A model generated the notes under the pieces. The model ran no database searches and was not told the origin of the DNA. It saw nothing but the letters and a program-made list of their open reading frames with translations. A DNA stretch of 64,000 nt from Thiomonas arsenitoxydans (GTDB lineage Bacteria; Pseudomonadota; Gammaproteobacteria; Burkholderiales; Burkholderiaceae_C), in NCBI RefSeq assembly GCF_000253115.1, contig NC_014145.1, positions 3,224,001 through 3,288,000 on the forward strand, written 5' to 3'. Position 1 is the first letter of the stretch. The number at the start of each line of letters is the position of its first letter. This document shows, piece after piece, positions 25,647 through 33,565 of this stretch. The position numbers were made by a program, and so were the translations under genes.

Positions 25647-26633
25647 ATGTCCACACCACCCACTCCCGCCGCCCGAAAGCAGCCACCGATCTCCGCGCAG
25701 GGCGAAGCGCTGGCTCTGGGTCTGCTGGGCGTGGGTCTGTTTGCGCTCTCGCTGCCGATGACGCGCCTGGCCGTCGGCTCGACGCAGGCGCCGCAACTCT
25801 CGCCCGAGTTCGTGGCGCTCGGTCGCGCCGCCGTTGCGGGCGTGCTCGCAGCCGTCTGGCTGTTGTGGCAGCGTGCGCCCTTGCCCGGCCGCCGCGACTG
25901 GGCTCTGCTGGCCGCGATGGCTGGCGGCGTGGTGTTCGGTTTTCCGCTGCTGACTTCCATCGCCCTGCGCGAAGTCGATGCGGTGCATGCCTCGCTCATT
26001 CTGGCGCTGCTGCCCTTGTTTACCGCAGCGCTCGGCGCGCTGCTGGCGGGTCAGCGGCCGTCTGCCGGGTTCTGGCTCTGCGCCTTTCTGGGCGCGGCCC
26101 TGGTGATGGCCTACACCCTGCTGCACGGCACCGGACGCTTCGCCTTGAATCTGCACTGGGCCGATGGCCTGCTGGTGGGTGCCATGCTGTCGGCTGCGGT
26201 GGGCTATGCCCTGGGCGGCCACCTCACGCGGTCTCGCCCTGCTGGGCAGGTCATCGGCTGGGCGCTGGTGCTCAGCCTTCCCATCACCGTGCCTGCGGCG
26301 TGGTGGCTGCGGCCCGCAGCCCCGGTGCAGCTCTCGGCCTGGGGCGGCTTCGCCTATGTGGCCGTGGTGTCGATGTGGCTGGGTTTTCTGGCGTGGTATC
26401 GGGCTCTTGCGCTGGGTGGCACCGTGCGCATCTCGCAGTTGCAACTGCTGCAGCCTTTCTTGTCGATGCTGGCCGCGGCAGCCTTGCTGCATGAAGTGCT
26501 CGATGCCACCACCCTGTTGTTCGCCGGCGCGGTGCTGGCCGTCGTTTTTGTCGCGCGGCGCATGCCAGTGCATGATGCGTCGCGTCCTGTTCCTCGTCCC
26601 GTTCCTAGTCCTATCCCTGACTCCCGGAGTTGA
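25647..26633 (+). CDS. EamA-family (DMT) exporter
   Basis: A 328-residue inner-membrane protein with ten predicted helices in two EamA repeats (about 20-160 and 170-305), as in drug/metabolite transporters such as amino acid exporters. The C-terminal tail is Pro/Arg-rich. The ATG at 25647 is the first good start after the divergent promoter region. The next aminotransferase gene begins 3 nt after its stop, so both should be one transcript. Its substrate is unknown; context suggests an amino acid or amine. Confidence 0.88.
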   Translation: MSTPPTPAARKQPPISAQGEALALGLLGVGLFALSLPMTRLAVGSTQAPQLSPEFVALGRAAVAGVLAAVWLLWQRAPLPGRRDWALLAAMAGGVVFGFPLLTSIALREVDAVHASLILALLPLFTAALGALLAGQRPSAGFWLCAFLGAALVMAYTLLHGTGRFALNLHWADGLLVGAMLSAAVGYALGGHLTRSRPAGQVIGWALVLSLPITVPAAWWLRPAAPVQLSAWGGFAYVAVVSMWLGFLAWYRALALGGTVRISQLQLLQPFLSMLAAAALLHEVLDATTLLFAGAVLAVVFVARRMPVHDASRPVPRPVPSPIPDSRS

Positions 26634-26636
26634 CGC

Positions 26637-27848
26637 ATGACCCTCACCTTGTCGCAGCGCAGCGCGCACTACACCCCTTCGCCTATCCGCGAGCTGCTCA
26701 ATCTCACCGAGCAGCCCGGCATGATCTCGCTGGCCGGCGGTCTGCCCGCCCCGGAGAGCTTTCCGGTGCAGGCCTTGCGCGCGGCCTGTGTGGACGTCCT
26801 CGACACGCAGGCCCAGGGGGCACTGCAGTATGGCCCGAGCGAAGGCATTGCTCCTTTGCGCGAGTGGGTGGCCGCGCACTTGCGCGCACAGGGCATCGAG
26901 GCCCAGGCCGACGAAGTGCTCATCACCAGCGGTTCGCAGCAAGGCCTCGATCTGGTGGGACGTGTGCTCATCGATCCGGGCAGCACCGTGCTGGTGGAAC
27001 GCCCGACTTACCTCGGCGCGCTGCAGGCCTTCGCGCCTTACGGCCCACGCTTTGTCGATCTCGACGAAGACGCCGAGGGCGCGCTGCCGACGCTGGACGA
27101 CCCGGCGCATGGCAGCGCGCGCATGGTCTATCTGCAGCCCAACTTCCGCAACCCCACCGGACAGACCATGACGGCTGCGCGGCGCACACAATGGGCGCGG
27201 GCCTTGCGGGGCCGCCCCATCGCCCTGGTGGAAGACAACCCCTACAGCGAACTGTGGTTCGACGGCCCGCCGCCCGCGCCAGTGGCGGCGCAGCTTCCCG
27301 GCCAGAGCCTTGTGCTGGGCACCTTCTCCAAAGTGCTGTCTCCCGGGCTGCGTCTGGGTTATGTGCATGGGCCGCACGAGGTGATTGCCAAGATGGCACT
27401 GGCGCGCCAGGCCGCCGATCTGCAGACCTCCAGTCTGACGCAGCGCCTGGTACTCAAGGTGCTCGAAGGCGGGCTGCTGGATGTGCAACTGCCGCACATC
27501 CGCGCTCTGTACCGCGCGCAGCGCGACGCCATGCTCGCCGCCCTGTCCCGCCACATGCCCGGCAGCGTGCATTGGGAAACGCCGCAAGGCGGCATGTTCA
27601 TCTGGCTGTCTCTGCCGCAAGGCGCCGACGCCACCGCGCTGCTGCCGCTGGCGCTGCAACGCAAAGTGGCCTATGTGCCCGGCACGGCGTTCTACGCCGC
27701 GGGCGCCGCGCCGCGCCATACGCTGCGGCTGTCTTACGCCACCGCCACGCCCCCGCAGATCGAGACCGCCATTGCCCGCCTGGGTGAAGTCTTCTACGCG
27801 GCACACCCGCCAGAACCCCGCCATGCCCCATCCGTTCTTGCAGCTTGA
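26637..27848 (+). CDS. PLP-dependent aminotransferase, class I/II (2-aminoadipate/LysN-like)
   Basis: A 403-residue fold-type I aminotransferase without a DNA-binding domain. It has ISLAGGLPAPESFP near residue 30, the ITSGSQQGLDL PLP-phosphate loop near 95, YLQPNFRNPTG near 160 and the catalytic lysine in TFSKVLSPGLRLGY near 232. This resembles LysN-type 2-aminoadipate or broad-range aminotransferases. It lies 3 nt downstream of the EamA exporter. Substrate is uncertain. A bidirectional terminator follows at 27926. Confidence 0.9.
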   Translation: MTLTLSQRSAHYTPSPIRELLNLTEQPGMISLAGGLPAPESFPVQALRAACVDVLDTQAQGALQYGPSEGIAPLREWVAAHLRAQGIEAQADEVLITSGSQQGLDLVGRVLIDPGSTVLVERPTYLGALQAFAPYGPRFVDLDEDAEGALPTLDDPAHGSARMVYLQPNFRNPTGQTMTAARRTQWARALRGRPIALVEDNPYSELWFDGPPPAPVAAQLPGQSLVLGTFSKVLSPGLRLGYVHGPHEVIAKMALARQAADLQTSSLTQRLVLKVLEGGLLDVQLPHIRALYRAQRDAMLAALSRHMPGSVHWETPQGGMFIWLSLPQGADATALLPLALQRKVAYVPGTAFYAAGAAPRHTLRLSYATATPPQIETAIARLGEVFYAAHPPEPRHAPSVLAA

Positions 27849-27925
27849 TGTCTTCGCCTCCGGGCAGGTCTGGGTCGGTAGCGCGGTTCAGCCACTCTTC
27901 ACGGGCACGCTCACGCGCTGAAAAA

Positions 27926-27950
27926 ACAAACCCGCCAGCGGCGGGTTTGT
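27926..27950. terminator. Bidirectional terminator between aminotransferase and cytochrome c'
   Basis: A perfect ACAAACCCGCC/GGCGGGTTTGT stem with a 3-nt AGC loop. A/T-rich flanks allow it to serve both the plus-strand aminotransferase and the minus-strand cytochrome c' gene. Confidence 0.85.
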
Positions 27951-27977
27951 GCGGGACTGGACAACCCCAGAAAACGC

Positions 27978-28451
27978 TCAGAGTTCTTCGCGGAACGCGT
28001 CGTGGCAAGCCTTGCAGGTCTTGGCGGTTTCGCCGAACACCACCTTGATCTCGTCGAGCTTGCCGGTCTTGGCGGCGGCCACCAGCTTGGGCGTCATTTC
28101 CTGCAGCTTGTTGGCATCGGCCTTGAACTTGTCCATCTCTTTCCAGATTTCAGGCTTGGCGTGCGAATCAGGCAAGTCGGTGCCGGGGCCGAAAGCCTGC
28201 CACGGCAGATGCGACATGAAGGCCACGACTTCGGCGTTTTGCAGCGCGGCCTTGGCATCGAACGGTGCCTTGCCCTGCACCATGGCGCCGATGCGGCCAA
28301 AACTCGCCGCCATCACGATGAAGGCGGACTGACGGTACTTCACCGCGTCTTGCGGTTTGGCGAACTGCGCCTGCGCCGGCACACTGGCCAACAGACCACA
28401 GGCAAGCACGGCGGCGAACAGCTTTTTGGGATGCAACGAGGCTGGGTTCAT
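27978..28451 (-). CDS. Cytochrome c' (c-type, C-terminal haem)
   Basis: A 157-residue periplasmic protein. The signal peptide ends near AQAQ (residue 29), followed by a four-helix-bundle type sequence. A single C-terminal haem motif CKACH (C146, C149, H150) is present, the arrangement of cytochrome c'. Such proteins bind NO or CO and may protect against nitrosative stress. It is monocistronic: a terminator lies downstream and a long non-coding gap upstream. Confidence 0.93.
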   Translation of the reverse strand: MNPASLHPKKLFAAVLACGLLASVPAQAQFAKPQDAVKYRQSAFIVMAASFGRIGAMVQGKAPFDAKAALQNAEVVAFMSHLPWQAFGPGTDLPDSHAKPEIWKEMDKFKADANKLQEMTPKLVAAAKTGKLDEIKVVFGETAKTCKACHDAFREEL

Positions 28452-29040
28452 GAAACAGACTCCTGGCTGAGTAAAACGGATGGGCGGAAAAACGGAGGGC
28501 CAATTGGCGCAGCGAGTGTAAGCAAAAGTGACCCTCGCTGCAGAGCACAGTCGCGGTTCCCCGGTGCGCTCTGAACAAACTCGCCGGGCCGCCCCAAGAG
28601 CGCCCCCAGACCTGCCGCGTTCGCGTCAGGCCCCCCGAGGGGGATGAGAAAACTTGGGGCGGCCCTGCGTTTTCTCATGAGTTTCTTGCCCCTCGAGGGG
28701 AGAGCCCAGCGAAGCGACGGGTTTCGGGGGGGGGGTCGCTTCAGGCGCCAACAAGACAACAAAACAACGCGCAAAACGCTAAAAACGCACATGCTGCGTC
28801 GGACGCCTGCGCGCTCGGCTTAATATGCGGCTGGTTGAGCACGATCCTCCGGCACGTTGGCGCCGATCGGGGCGCAGTCATGCAGATCCGGAAGGCATGG
28901 ATCGGCTCAACTTTTTAGCGGGCCGGACTGTCCAGCCCGCAATCCATGACAACGGTGAATCTGCACGGCGCGCAGCGATCCCCAACGGGCCGCTGACACG
29001 CCAGTGGATAACAAGCTCAACTTCTCGGAGTGCACTCAAT
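28452..29040. other. Long non-coding gap with palindromic repeat and SWIB-gene promoter region
   Basis: The 589-nt gap between the divergent cytochrome c' and H1/SWIB genes holds no convincing gene. Its first third includes the palindromic repeat at 28586-28695 and a G9 run near 28726. The second half is presumably the promoter and long leader of the H1/SWIB gene. A TAATAT box occurs near 28821 and a CTCGGAG ribosome-binding site near 29024. Confidence 0.6.
28586..28695. repeat. Burkholderiales-type intergenic palindromic repeat, copy 2
   Basis: GGGCCGCCCCAAG at 28586-28598 is the exact reverse complement of CTTGGGGCGGCCC at 28653-28665. The self-complementary core CCCCCCGAGGGGG lies between them. 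A second nested inverted repeat (ATGAGAAAAC/GTTTTCTCAT) and a CCCCTCGAGGGG palindrome follow. The core plus right arm also occurs at 14810-14845 inside gspI. Confidence 0.8.
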
Positions 29041-29340
29041 ATGACCACTGCAAAACCCGCGGCAAAAAAGGCGGCCGCCGCTAAAACAACCCGTCAGCCC
29101 AGCGCGGCGTTCATGAAACCGCTCACCCCTTCGGCGCATCTGGCCGCCGTCGTGGGCACCACGCCGCTGCCGCGCACCGAAGTGGTGAAAAAACTGTGGG
29201 AATACATCAAGAAGCACAATCTGCAAGACGCAGCGAACAAGCGCATGATCAACGCAGATGCCAAGCTCAAGCCGATTTTCGGCAAGGATCAGGTCAGCAT
29301 GTTCGAAATGACCAAACTGGTCAGCGCGCATCTGAAATGA
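29041..29340 (+). CDS. SWIB/MDM2 domain protein with histone H1-like tail
   Basis: A 99-residue protein. The first 20 residues are Lys/Ala-rich (H1-like, DNA-binding character). Residues 25-99 form a SWIB domain (LAAVVGTTPLPRTEVVKKLW, INADAKLKPIFG, VSMFEMTKLVSAHL). Similar small proteins occur in Burkholderiales and chlamydiae and are thought to be nucleoid-associated. The ATG at 29041 follows a CGGAG site. A terminator follows at 29379. Confidence 0.93.
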   Translation: MTTAKPAAKKAAAAKTTRQPSAAFMKPLTPSAHLAAVVGTTPLPRTEVVKKLWEYIKKHNLQDAANKRMINADAKLKPIFGKDQVSMFEMTKLVSAHLK

Positions 29341-29378
29341 GTTGACCACACCACGGGCCGAAAACGCCCGCGGTCCAG

Positions 29379-29400
29379 GCCCGGCGCAGCCGGGCTTTTT
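29379..29400 (+). terminator. Rho-independent terminator after the SWIB gene
   Basis: GCCCGGC/GCCGGGC, a 7-bp stem with a GCA loop, is followed by five T. Confidence 0.85.
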
Positions 29401-29414
29401 CATGCGCATTCATC

Positions 29415-30011
29415 ATGTCGTTCAAAGCTCTTGCCACCCGTTCTCTCTGTGCCCGCTTGCTGGTCTGCGCCCTGCTCGCTGCCGCCTGCGCGCTGCCAGC
29501 GCAGGCCCGCTCGCCTCAAGCCCTCGCCCTGCCGACACAGGCCGCTGTCTCCAGCGCCTTCTCGCCCTCGGGCGGCGCGCTGGCGCTGGTGCTGCAGGCC
29601 ATCGATCAGGCGCATAGCAGCATTCAGATGGCCGCTTATCTGTTCACCTCGTCCGACGTGGCCCGCGCGCTGGTCCAGGCGAAAAAACGCGGCGTACAAG
29701 TGCAGGTGCTGGTGGACTGGAAAGGCAATTTCGATGAAGACGCCCGCTACGCGCGGCACGCGCTGGGCATTCTGCGCAACGCGGGCATTGCCGTGCGCTC
29801 GGTCGACGTCTATCCCATCTTTCACGACAAATACATGGTGATCGACCGGCGCACCGTGCAGACCGGCAGTTTCAACTACACCTACTCCGCGGCGCATCGC
29901 AATGCCGAGAACGTCTTGGTGGTGTGGAATGCGCCCGAGCTGGCTGCGCAGTATCTGGCCGACTGGCAACGCAACTGGGCGCTGAGCCAGCCGGTTGTGT
30001 TGCCATATTGA
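29415..30011 (+). CDS. Secreted phospholipase D-family (Nuc-like) nuclease/phosphodiesterase
   Basis: A 198-residue protein with a signal peptide ending near AQA (residue 31) and one HKD motif, FHDKYMVIDRRTVQTGSFNYT (His about 138, Lys about 140). This single-motif architecture matches the Nuc endonuclease branch of the PLD superfamily, which dimerises to build the active site. It is probably periplasmic. It follows the SWIB gene after a terminator. DNA is the likely substrate; phospholipid is less likely. Confidence 0.88.
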   Translation: MSFKALATRSLCARLLVCALLAAACALPAQARSPQALALPTQAAVSSAFSPSGGALALVLQAIDQAHSSIQMAAYLFTSSDVARALVQAKKRGVQVQVLVDWKGNFDEDARYARHALGILRNAGIAVRSVDVYPIFHDKYMVIDRRTVQTGSFNYTYSAAHRNAENVLVVWNAPELAAQYLADWQRNWALSQPVVLPY

Positions 30012-30133
30012 ACCCGGATTGTTTGCGAATACCCGGAATTGCCGTGAGGCGCGCGGGGTTGCATGCCGCAGGGCTTGAGCGGCCTAAAATCGATTTTCTG
30101 TATTTGTTTTGAATTTCTTTTGTAGGCGCCTTC

Positions 30134-30649
30134 ATGAAACCCCTGTCCAAATCGCTTATCGCCGTCATCGTGCTGGCCGTTCTGGCCGTGGGCGGCTATC
30201 TCGGCTGGTCGGCGCTGGATCAAAAACCCGAGGCGCCCAACGCGAGCTTCAGCCTGCTCGACGGCAAAACGGTCGATCTTTCGGCTTATCGCGGCAAGGT
30301 GGTGCTGGTGAATTTCTGGGCAACGAGCTGCACCACTTGCGTGGGGGAAATGCCCGAGCTGGTGAAGACCTACGACCAGCTCAACCCCAAAGGCTTCGAC
30401 CTCGTGGCCGTGGCCATGAGCTACGACAACCCTGAGTTTGTGCGCAACTTTGTGCAGCAGCGCCAGCTGCCGTTCACCGTGGCCTTCGATGCCAGCGGGC
30501 AGGCGGCCAAGGCCTTCAAGGATGTGCGCTTGACGCCGACGAGCTTTCTGATCGACAAATCGGGCCACATCGTCAAGCAGTACGTCGGCACGCCCAACTT
30601 CGCCGAGCTGCACCAACTCATCGACAACCTGCTGGCGCGGCAGGCTTGA
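30134..30649 (+). CDS. TlpA/ResA-like membrane-anchored thioredoxin
   Basis: A 171-residue protein with an N-terminal membrane anchor (about 7-27) and a periplasmic thioredoxin fold. The active site is C66-T-T-C69 in FWATSCTTCVGEMP, and the cis-Pro region is LTPTSFLID. The CTTC dipeptide is unlike the CPxC of many homologues, so its redox potential may differ. It may act in cytochrome c maturation or disulfide reduction, as known for TlpA relatives. It converges with the lysR gene 9 nt away. Confidence 0.9.
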   Translation: MKPLSKSLIAVIVLAVLAVGGYLGWSALDQKPEAPNASFSLLDGKTVDLSAYRGKVVLVNFWATSCTTCVGEMPELVKTYDQLNPKGFDLVAVAMSYDNPEFVRNFVQQRQLPFTVAFDASGQAAKAFKDVRLTPTSFLIDKSGHIVKQYVGTPNFAELHQLIDNLLARQA

Positions 30650-30658
30650 TCCTCGGTT

Positions 30659-31564
30659 TCACACCGGCGCCCGCTGCGGCTGGGTGAAATGGTGTTTTAA
30701 ATAGTCCAGCCAAAGGCGCAGCCGCAGGGGCTGATGCTTGCGCTGGGTGAAGACCGCGAAGATGCCGTTGGGCGGCGCGGCAAAGTCTTCTAGAAGCGCC
30801 ACGAGCTTGCCTTGCTCCAGACTGGCGCCCACTTCCCACAGCGAACGCCAGGCGATGCCCCGGCCTTCGAGACACCACTGGTGCAGCACGGCGCCATCGG
30901 TGCAGTCCATGCGACCCGCCACGCGCACATGCAGGATCTCGCCCTCGGCCTGGAACATCCAGCCGCGCGGCTGGCTGCTCACGGATGAATACGCCAGACA
31001 TTGGTGACGGGCGAGATCGGACGGTGTGGCCGGAGTGCCGTGACGTTGCAGATAGCTGGGCGCGGCCACGCACACGCGCCGGTTGTCGGCCAGCCGCAGG
31101 CTGACCAGCGAAGAATCGGCCAGATCGCCCACGCGCACGGCGCAGTCGTAGCCCTCGTTGACCAGATCGACCAGACGATCGGTCAGGTCGAGCGACAGAC
31201 TCACCTCGGGATGCTGGTCGAGAAACCCGGGAATCAGCGGCGCGATGTGGCGGCGGCCAAAACCCGCCGGCGCGGTGATGCGCAGATGGCCGCTGGCCTT
31301 CACTCCGCCCGCGCTCACGCTGGCCTCGGCGTTCTGCAGCTCGGCCAGCAGGCGCTGGCAATCTTCGAGAAAGGCGCTGCCCTCGTCGGTCAGGCTGATG
31401 CGCCGGGTGGTGCGCAACAGCAGCTTGACGCCCAAGCGCGCTTCCAGCGCATCGATGCGACGGCCAATGATGGCTGGCGCCACGCCTTCGGCATGCGCCG
31501 CAGCGGTCAGACTTCCTTTGGTCGCCACCGCGACAAAGGTCTCCAACTGTTTGAGTTTGTCCAT
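30659..31564 (-). CDS. LysR-family transcriptional regulator
   Basis: A 301-residue LTTR. It has an N-terminal winged helix (residues 1-60: LETFVAVATKGSLTAAAHAE, IGRRIDALEARLGVKLL) and a C-terminal periplasmic-binding-like effector domain. It is closest in style to the CrgA/PA4203-type LTTR group that often regulates neighbouring metabolism genes. It is divergent from aceB across 188 nt containing a TTATGC-N9-GCATAA dyad. The effector is unknown. Confidence 0.9.
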   Translation of the reverse strand: MDKLKQLETFVAVATKGSLTAAAHAEGVAPAIIGRRIDALEARLGVKLLLRTTRRISLTDEGSAFLEDCQRLLAELQNAEASVSAGGVKASGHLRITAPAGFGRRHIAPLIPGFLDQHPEVSLSLDLTDRLVDLVNEGYDCAVRVGDLADSSLVSLRLADNRRVCVAAPSYLQRHGTPATPSDLARHQCLAYSSVSSQPRGWMFQAEGEILHVRVAGRMDCTDGAVLHQWCLEGRGIAWRSLWEVGASLEQGKLVALLEDFAAPPNGIFAVFTQRKHQPLRLRLWLDYLKHHFTQPQRAPV

Positions 31565-31630
31565 GCTCGCCGGAAATTGGGTCGGTAAAAGTCATCAATC
31601 TAGCGCATGTTCGGCGCCAGCCGGATAGAT

Positions 31631-31651
31631 TTATGCCGCGGTGCAGCATAA
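31631..31651. promoter_or_regulatory. Candidate LysR operator dyad
   Basis: TTATGC at 31631 and GCATAA at 31646 form a near-perfect inverted repeat centred at 31641, with further GC pairs inside. It lies between the divergent lysR and aceB genes. Role inferred from position. Confidence 0.4.
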
Positions 31652-31752
31652 ACTCTGAGCATCCCAAAAAGATGGGCGGCTGCCGACGCGCTGCGCAATC
31701 CGTTGCGACGCGGCAGCCGCAAACCTTCACCCAAACTCACGGAGATCGCCAA

Positions 31753-33339
31753 ATGACAACCCCTTCCGCCCCTCAGGGCGTCACCTTGAACGCCCCGCTG
31801 CAGCCGGGCTTCGACCGCATCCTCACTCCCGACGCGCTGGCCTTCGTCGCCCAGTTGCACCGCGCTTTCGAGCCGCGTCGTCAGGCCCTGCTGGCGGCCC
31901 GTGCGGCCCGCACTGCCCGCCTCGACGCCGGTGAAAAACCCGATTTCCTCGCCGAGACTCGGGCGGTGCGCGAGGGCGACTGGAAAATCGCCCCGCTGCC
32001 CCAGGCGCTGCAGCGTCGCCGCGTGGAGATCACCGGCCCGGTGGATCGCAAGATGATCATCAACGCCTTCAATTCGGGCGCCGACAGCTATATGGCCGAC
32101 TTCGAGGATGCCAACACGCCAAACTGGGCCAACCAGATCGAAGGGCAGATCAATCTGTTCGACGCCATTCGCCGCACCATCCATCTGGCGCAGAACGGCA
32201 AGACTTACGCGCTGGGCGACACCATCGCCACCCTGCAGGTTCGCCCGCGCGGCTGGCATCTGGACGAAAAACATCTGCTGGTGGACGGCCAGCGGGTGAG
32301 CGGCAGCCTGTTCGATTTCGGGCTGTTCTTTTTCCACAACGCCCGCGAGCTGATCGCGCGCGGCGCTGGCCCCTACTTTTACCTGCCCAAGATGGAAAGC
32401 CATCTGGAAGCGCGGTTGTGGAACGAGGTTTTCGTGCTGGCGCAAAACACCCTGGGCCTGCCGCAGGGCTCCATCAAAGCCACCGTGCTGGTGGAAACCA
32501 TCCTCGCCGCGTTCGAGATGGACGAGATTCTGTTTGAGTTGCGCGAGCACAGCGCCGGGCTGAACGCGGGCCGGTGGGATTACATTTTCAGCGCCATCAA
32601 GAAGTTCAAAGTGGATCACGACTTCTGCCTGGCCGACCGTTCGCAGATCACCATGACGGTGCCGTTCATGCGCGCCTACGCCCTGCTGCTGCTCAAGACC
32701 TGCCACAAGCGCGGCGCGCCGGCCATTGGCGGCATGAGCGCGCTCATCCCCATCAAGAACGACGCGGAGAAAAACGCCAAGGCCATGGAGGGCATCCGCA
32801 TGGACAAGCGTCGTGACGCCACCGACGGCTACGACGGTGGCTGGGTGGCGCATCCGGGACTGGTGTCGGTGGCGATGGAAGAGTTCGTCGCCGTGCTCGG
32901 CGACGCGCCCAACCAGATCGGCAAAACCCGCGACGATGTCAATGTGGGCGCTGCCGACTTGCTGGACTTCCGCCCGGAAGCCCCCATCACCGAAGCCGGG
33001 CTACGCAACAACATCAACGTCGGCGTCCACTACCTCGGCGCGTGGCTGGCGGGCAGCGGCGCCGTGCCCATCCACAATCTGATGGAAGACGCGGCCACCG
33101 CCGAAATCTCGCGCAGCCAGGTGTGGCAATGGATTCAGAGCCCCAAGGGCGTGCTGAGCGACGGCCGCAAAGTCACTGCCGATCTGGTGCGCGCGATCAT
33201 CCCGGAGGAACTCGCCAAGGTCAAAGCCACCGGCGCGACGGGCCAGTTCGACAAGGCCGCGCAGATCTTCGAGCAGATGGCCACTAGCGCGCAGTTCACC
33301 GACTTCCTCACCCTGCCGCTGTATGAGGAACTGAGCTGA
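31753..33339 (+). CDS. aceB: Malate synthase A (glyoxylate shunt)
   Basis: A 528-residue enzyme condensing glyoxylate and acetyl-CoA into malate. It has the MS-A signatures MADFEDANTPNW near residue 115, LPKMESHLEARLWNEVF near 213, the catalytic Asp/Glu region AFEMDEILFELREHSAGLNAGRWDY (split here by position near 255-280) and VGALDLLD-like NVGAADLLDF. The ATG at 31753 follows GGAGATCG. Isocitrate lyase is not in the window. A stem-loop terminator follows. Confidence 0.96.
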   Translation: MTTPSAPQGVTLNAPLQPGFDRILTPDALAFVAQLHRAFEPRRQALLAARAARTARLDAGEKPDFLAETRAVREGDWKIAPLPQALQRRRVEITGPVDRKMIINAFNSGADSYMADFEDANTPNWANQIEGQINLFDAIRRTIHLAQNGKTYALGDTIATLQVRPRGWHLDEKHLLVDGQRVSGSLFDFGLFFFHNARELIARGAGPYFYLPKMESHLEARLWNEVFVLAQNTLGLPQGSIKATVLVETILAAFEMDEILFELREHSAGLNAGRWDYIFSAIKKFKVDHDFCLADRSQITMTVPFMRAYALLLLKTCHKRGAPAIGGMSALIPIKNDAEKNAKAMEGIRMDKRRDATDGYDGGWVAHPGLVSVAMEEFVAVLGDAPNQIGKTRDDVNVGAADLLDFRPEAPITEAGLRNNINVGVHYLGAWLAGSGAVPIHNLMEDAATAEISRSQVWQWIQSPKGVLSDGRKVTADLVRAIIPEELAKVKATGATGQFDKAAQIFEQMATSAQFTDFLTLPLYEELS

Positions 33340-33371
33340 ACGCGCGACCAGGCCAGCAATAGCCCCCTGCA

Positions 33372-33397
33372 CAGCCGCCCACCCTGGCGGCTGTTTT
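33372..33397 (+). terminator. Rho-independent terminator after aceB
   Basis: An AGCCGCC/GGCGGCT 7-bp stem with a CACCCT loop, then GTTTTA. Confidence 0.8.
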
Positions 33398-33565
33398 ACA
33401 TTTTGGCCTGTACGGCGCAGACGATCCTGCGGAAAGTAGCGTTGGAAAAATACATCGCTAGGAAATCCGGGGGATCTCCGACACCAAGGCAGCGCAAAAT
33501 GCGATCTCACGTTCGATGCTGAAGAAGGGTTGACCCTCCGCAGCGCGTTCACTCACGGCCCCTTC

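Noticed and set aside
25572..27824. A 750-codon minus-strand open frame across the EamA exporter and aminotransferase
   Set aside because: Antisense shadow with Arg/Gln/His-rich composition; both plus-strand genes are recognised.
28715..28740. The G9 run near 28726 as a possible sequencing artefact or frameshift site
   Set aside because: It lies in non-coding repeat-rich DNA and affects no gene, so nothing can be concluded.
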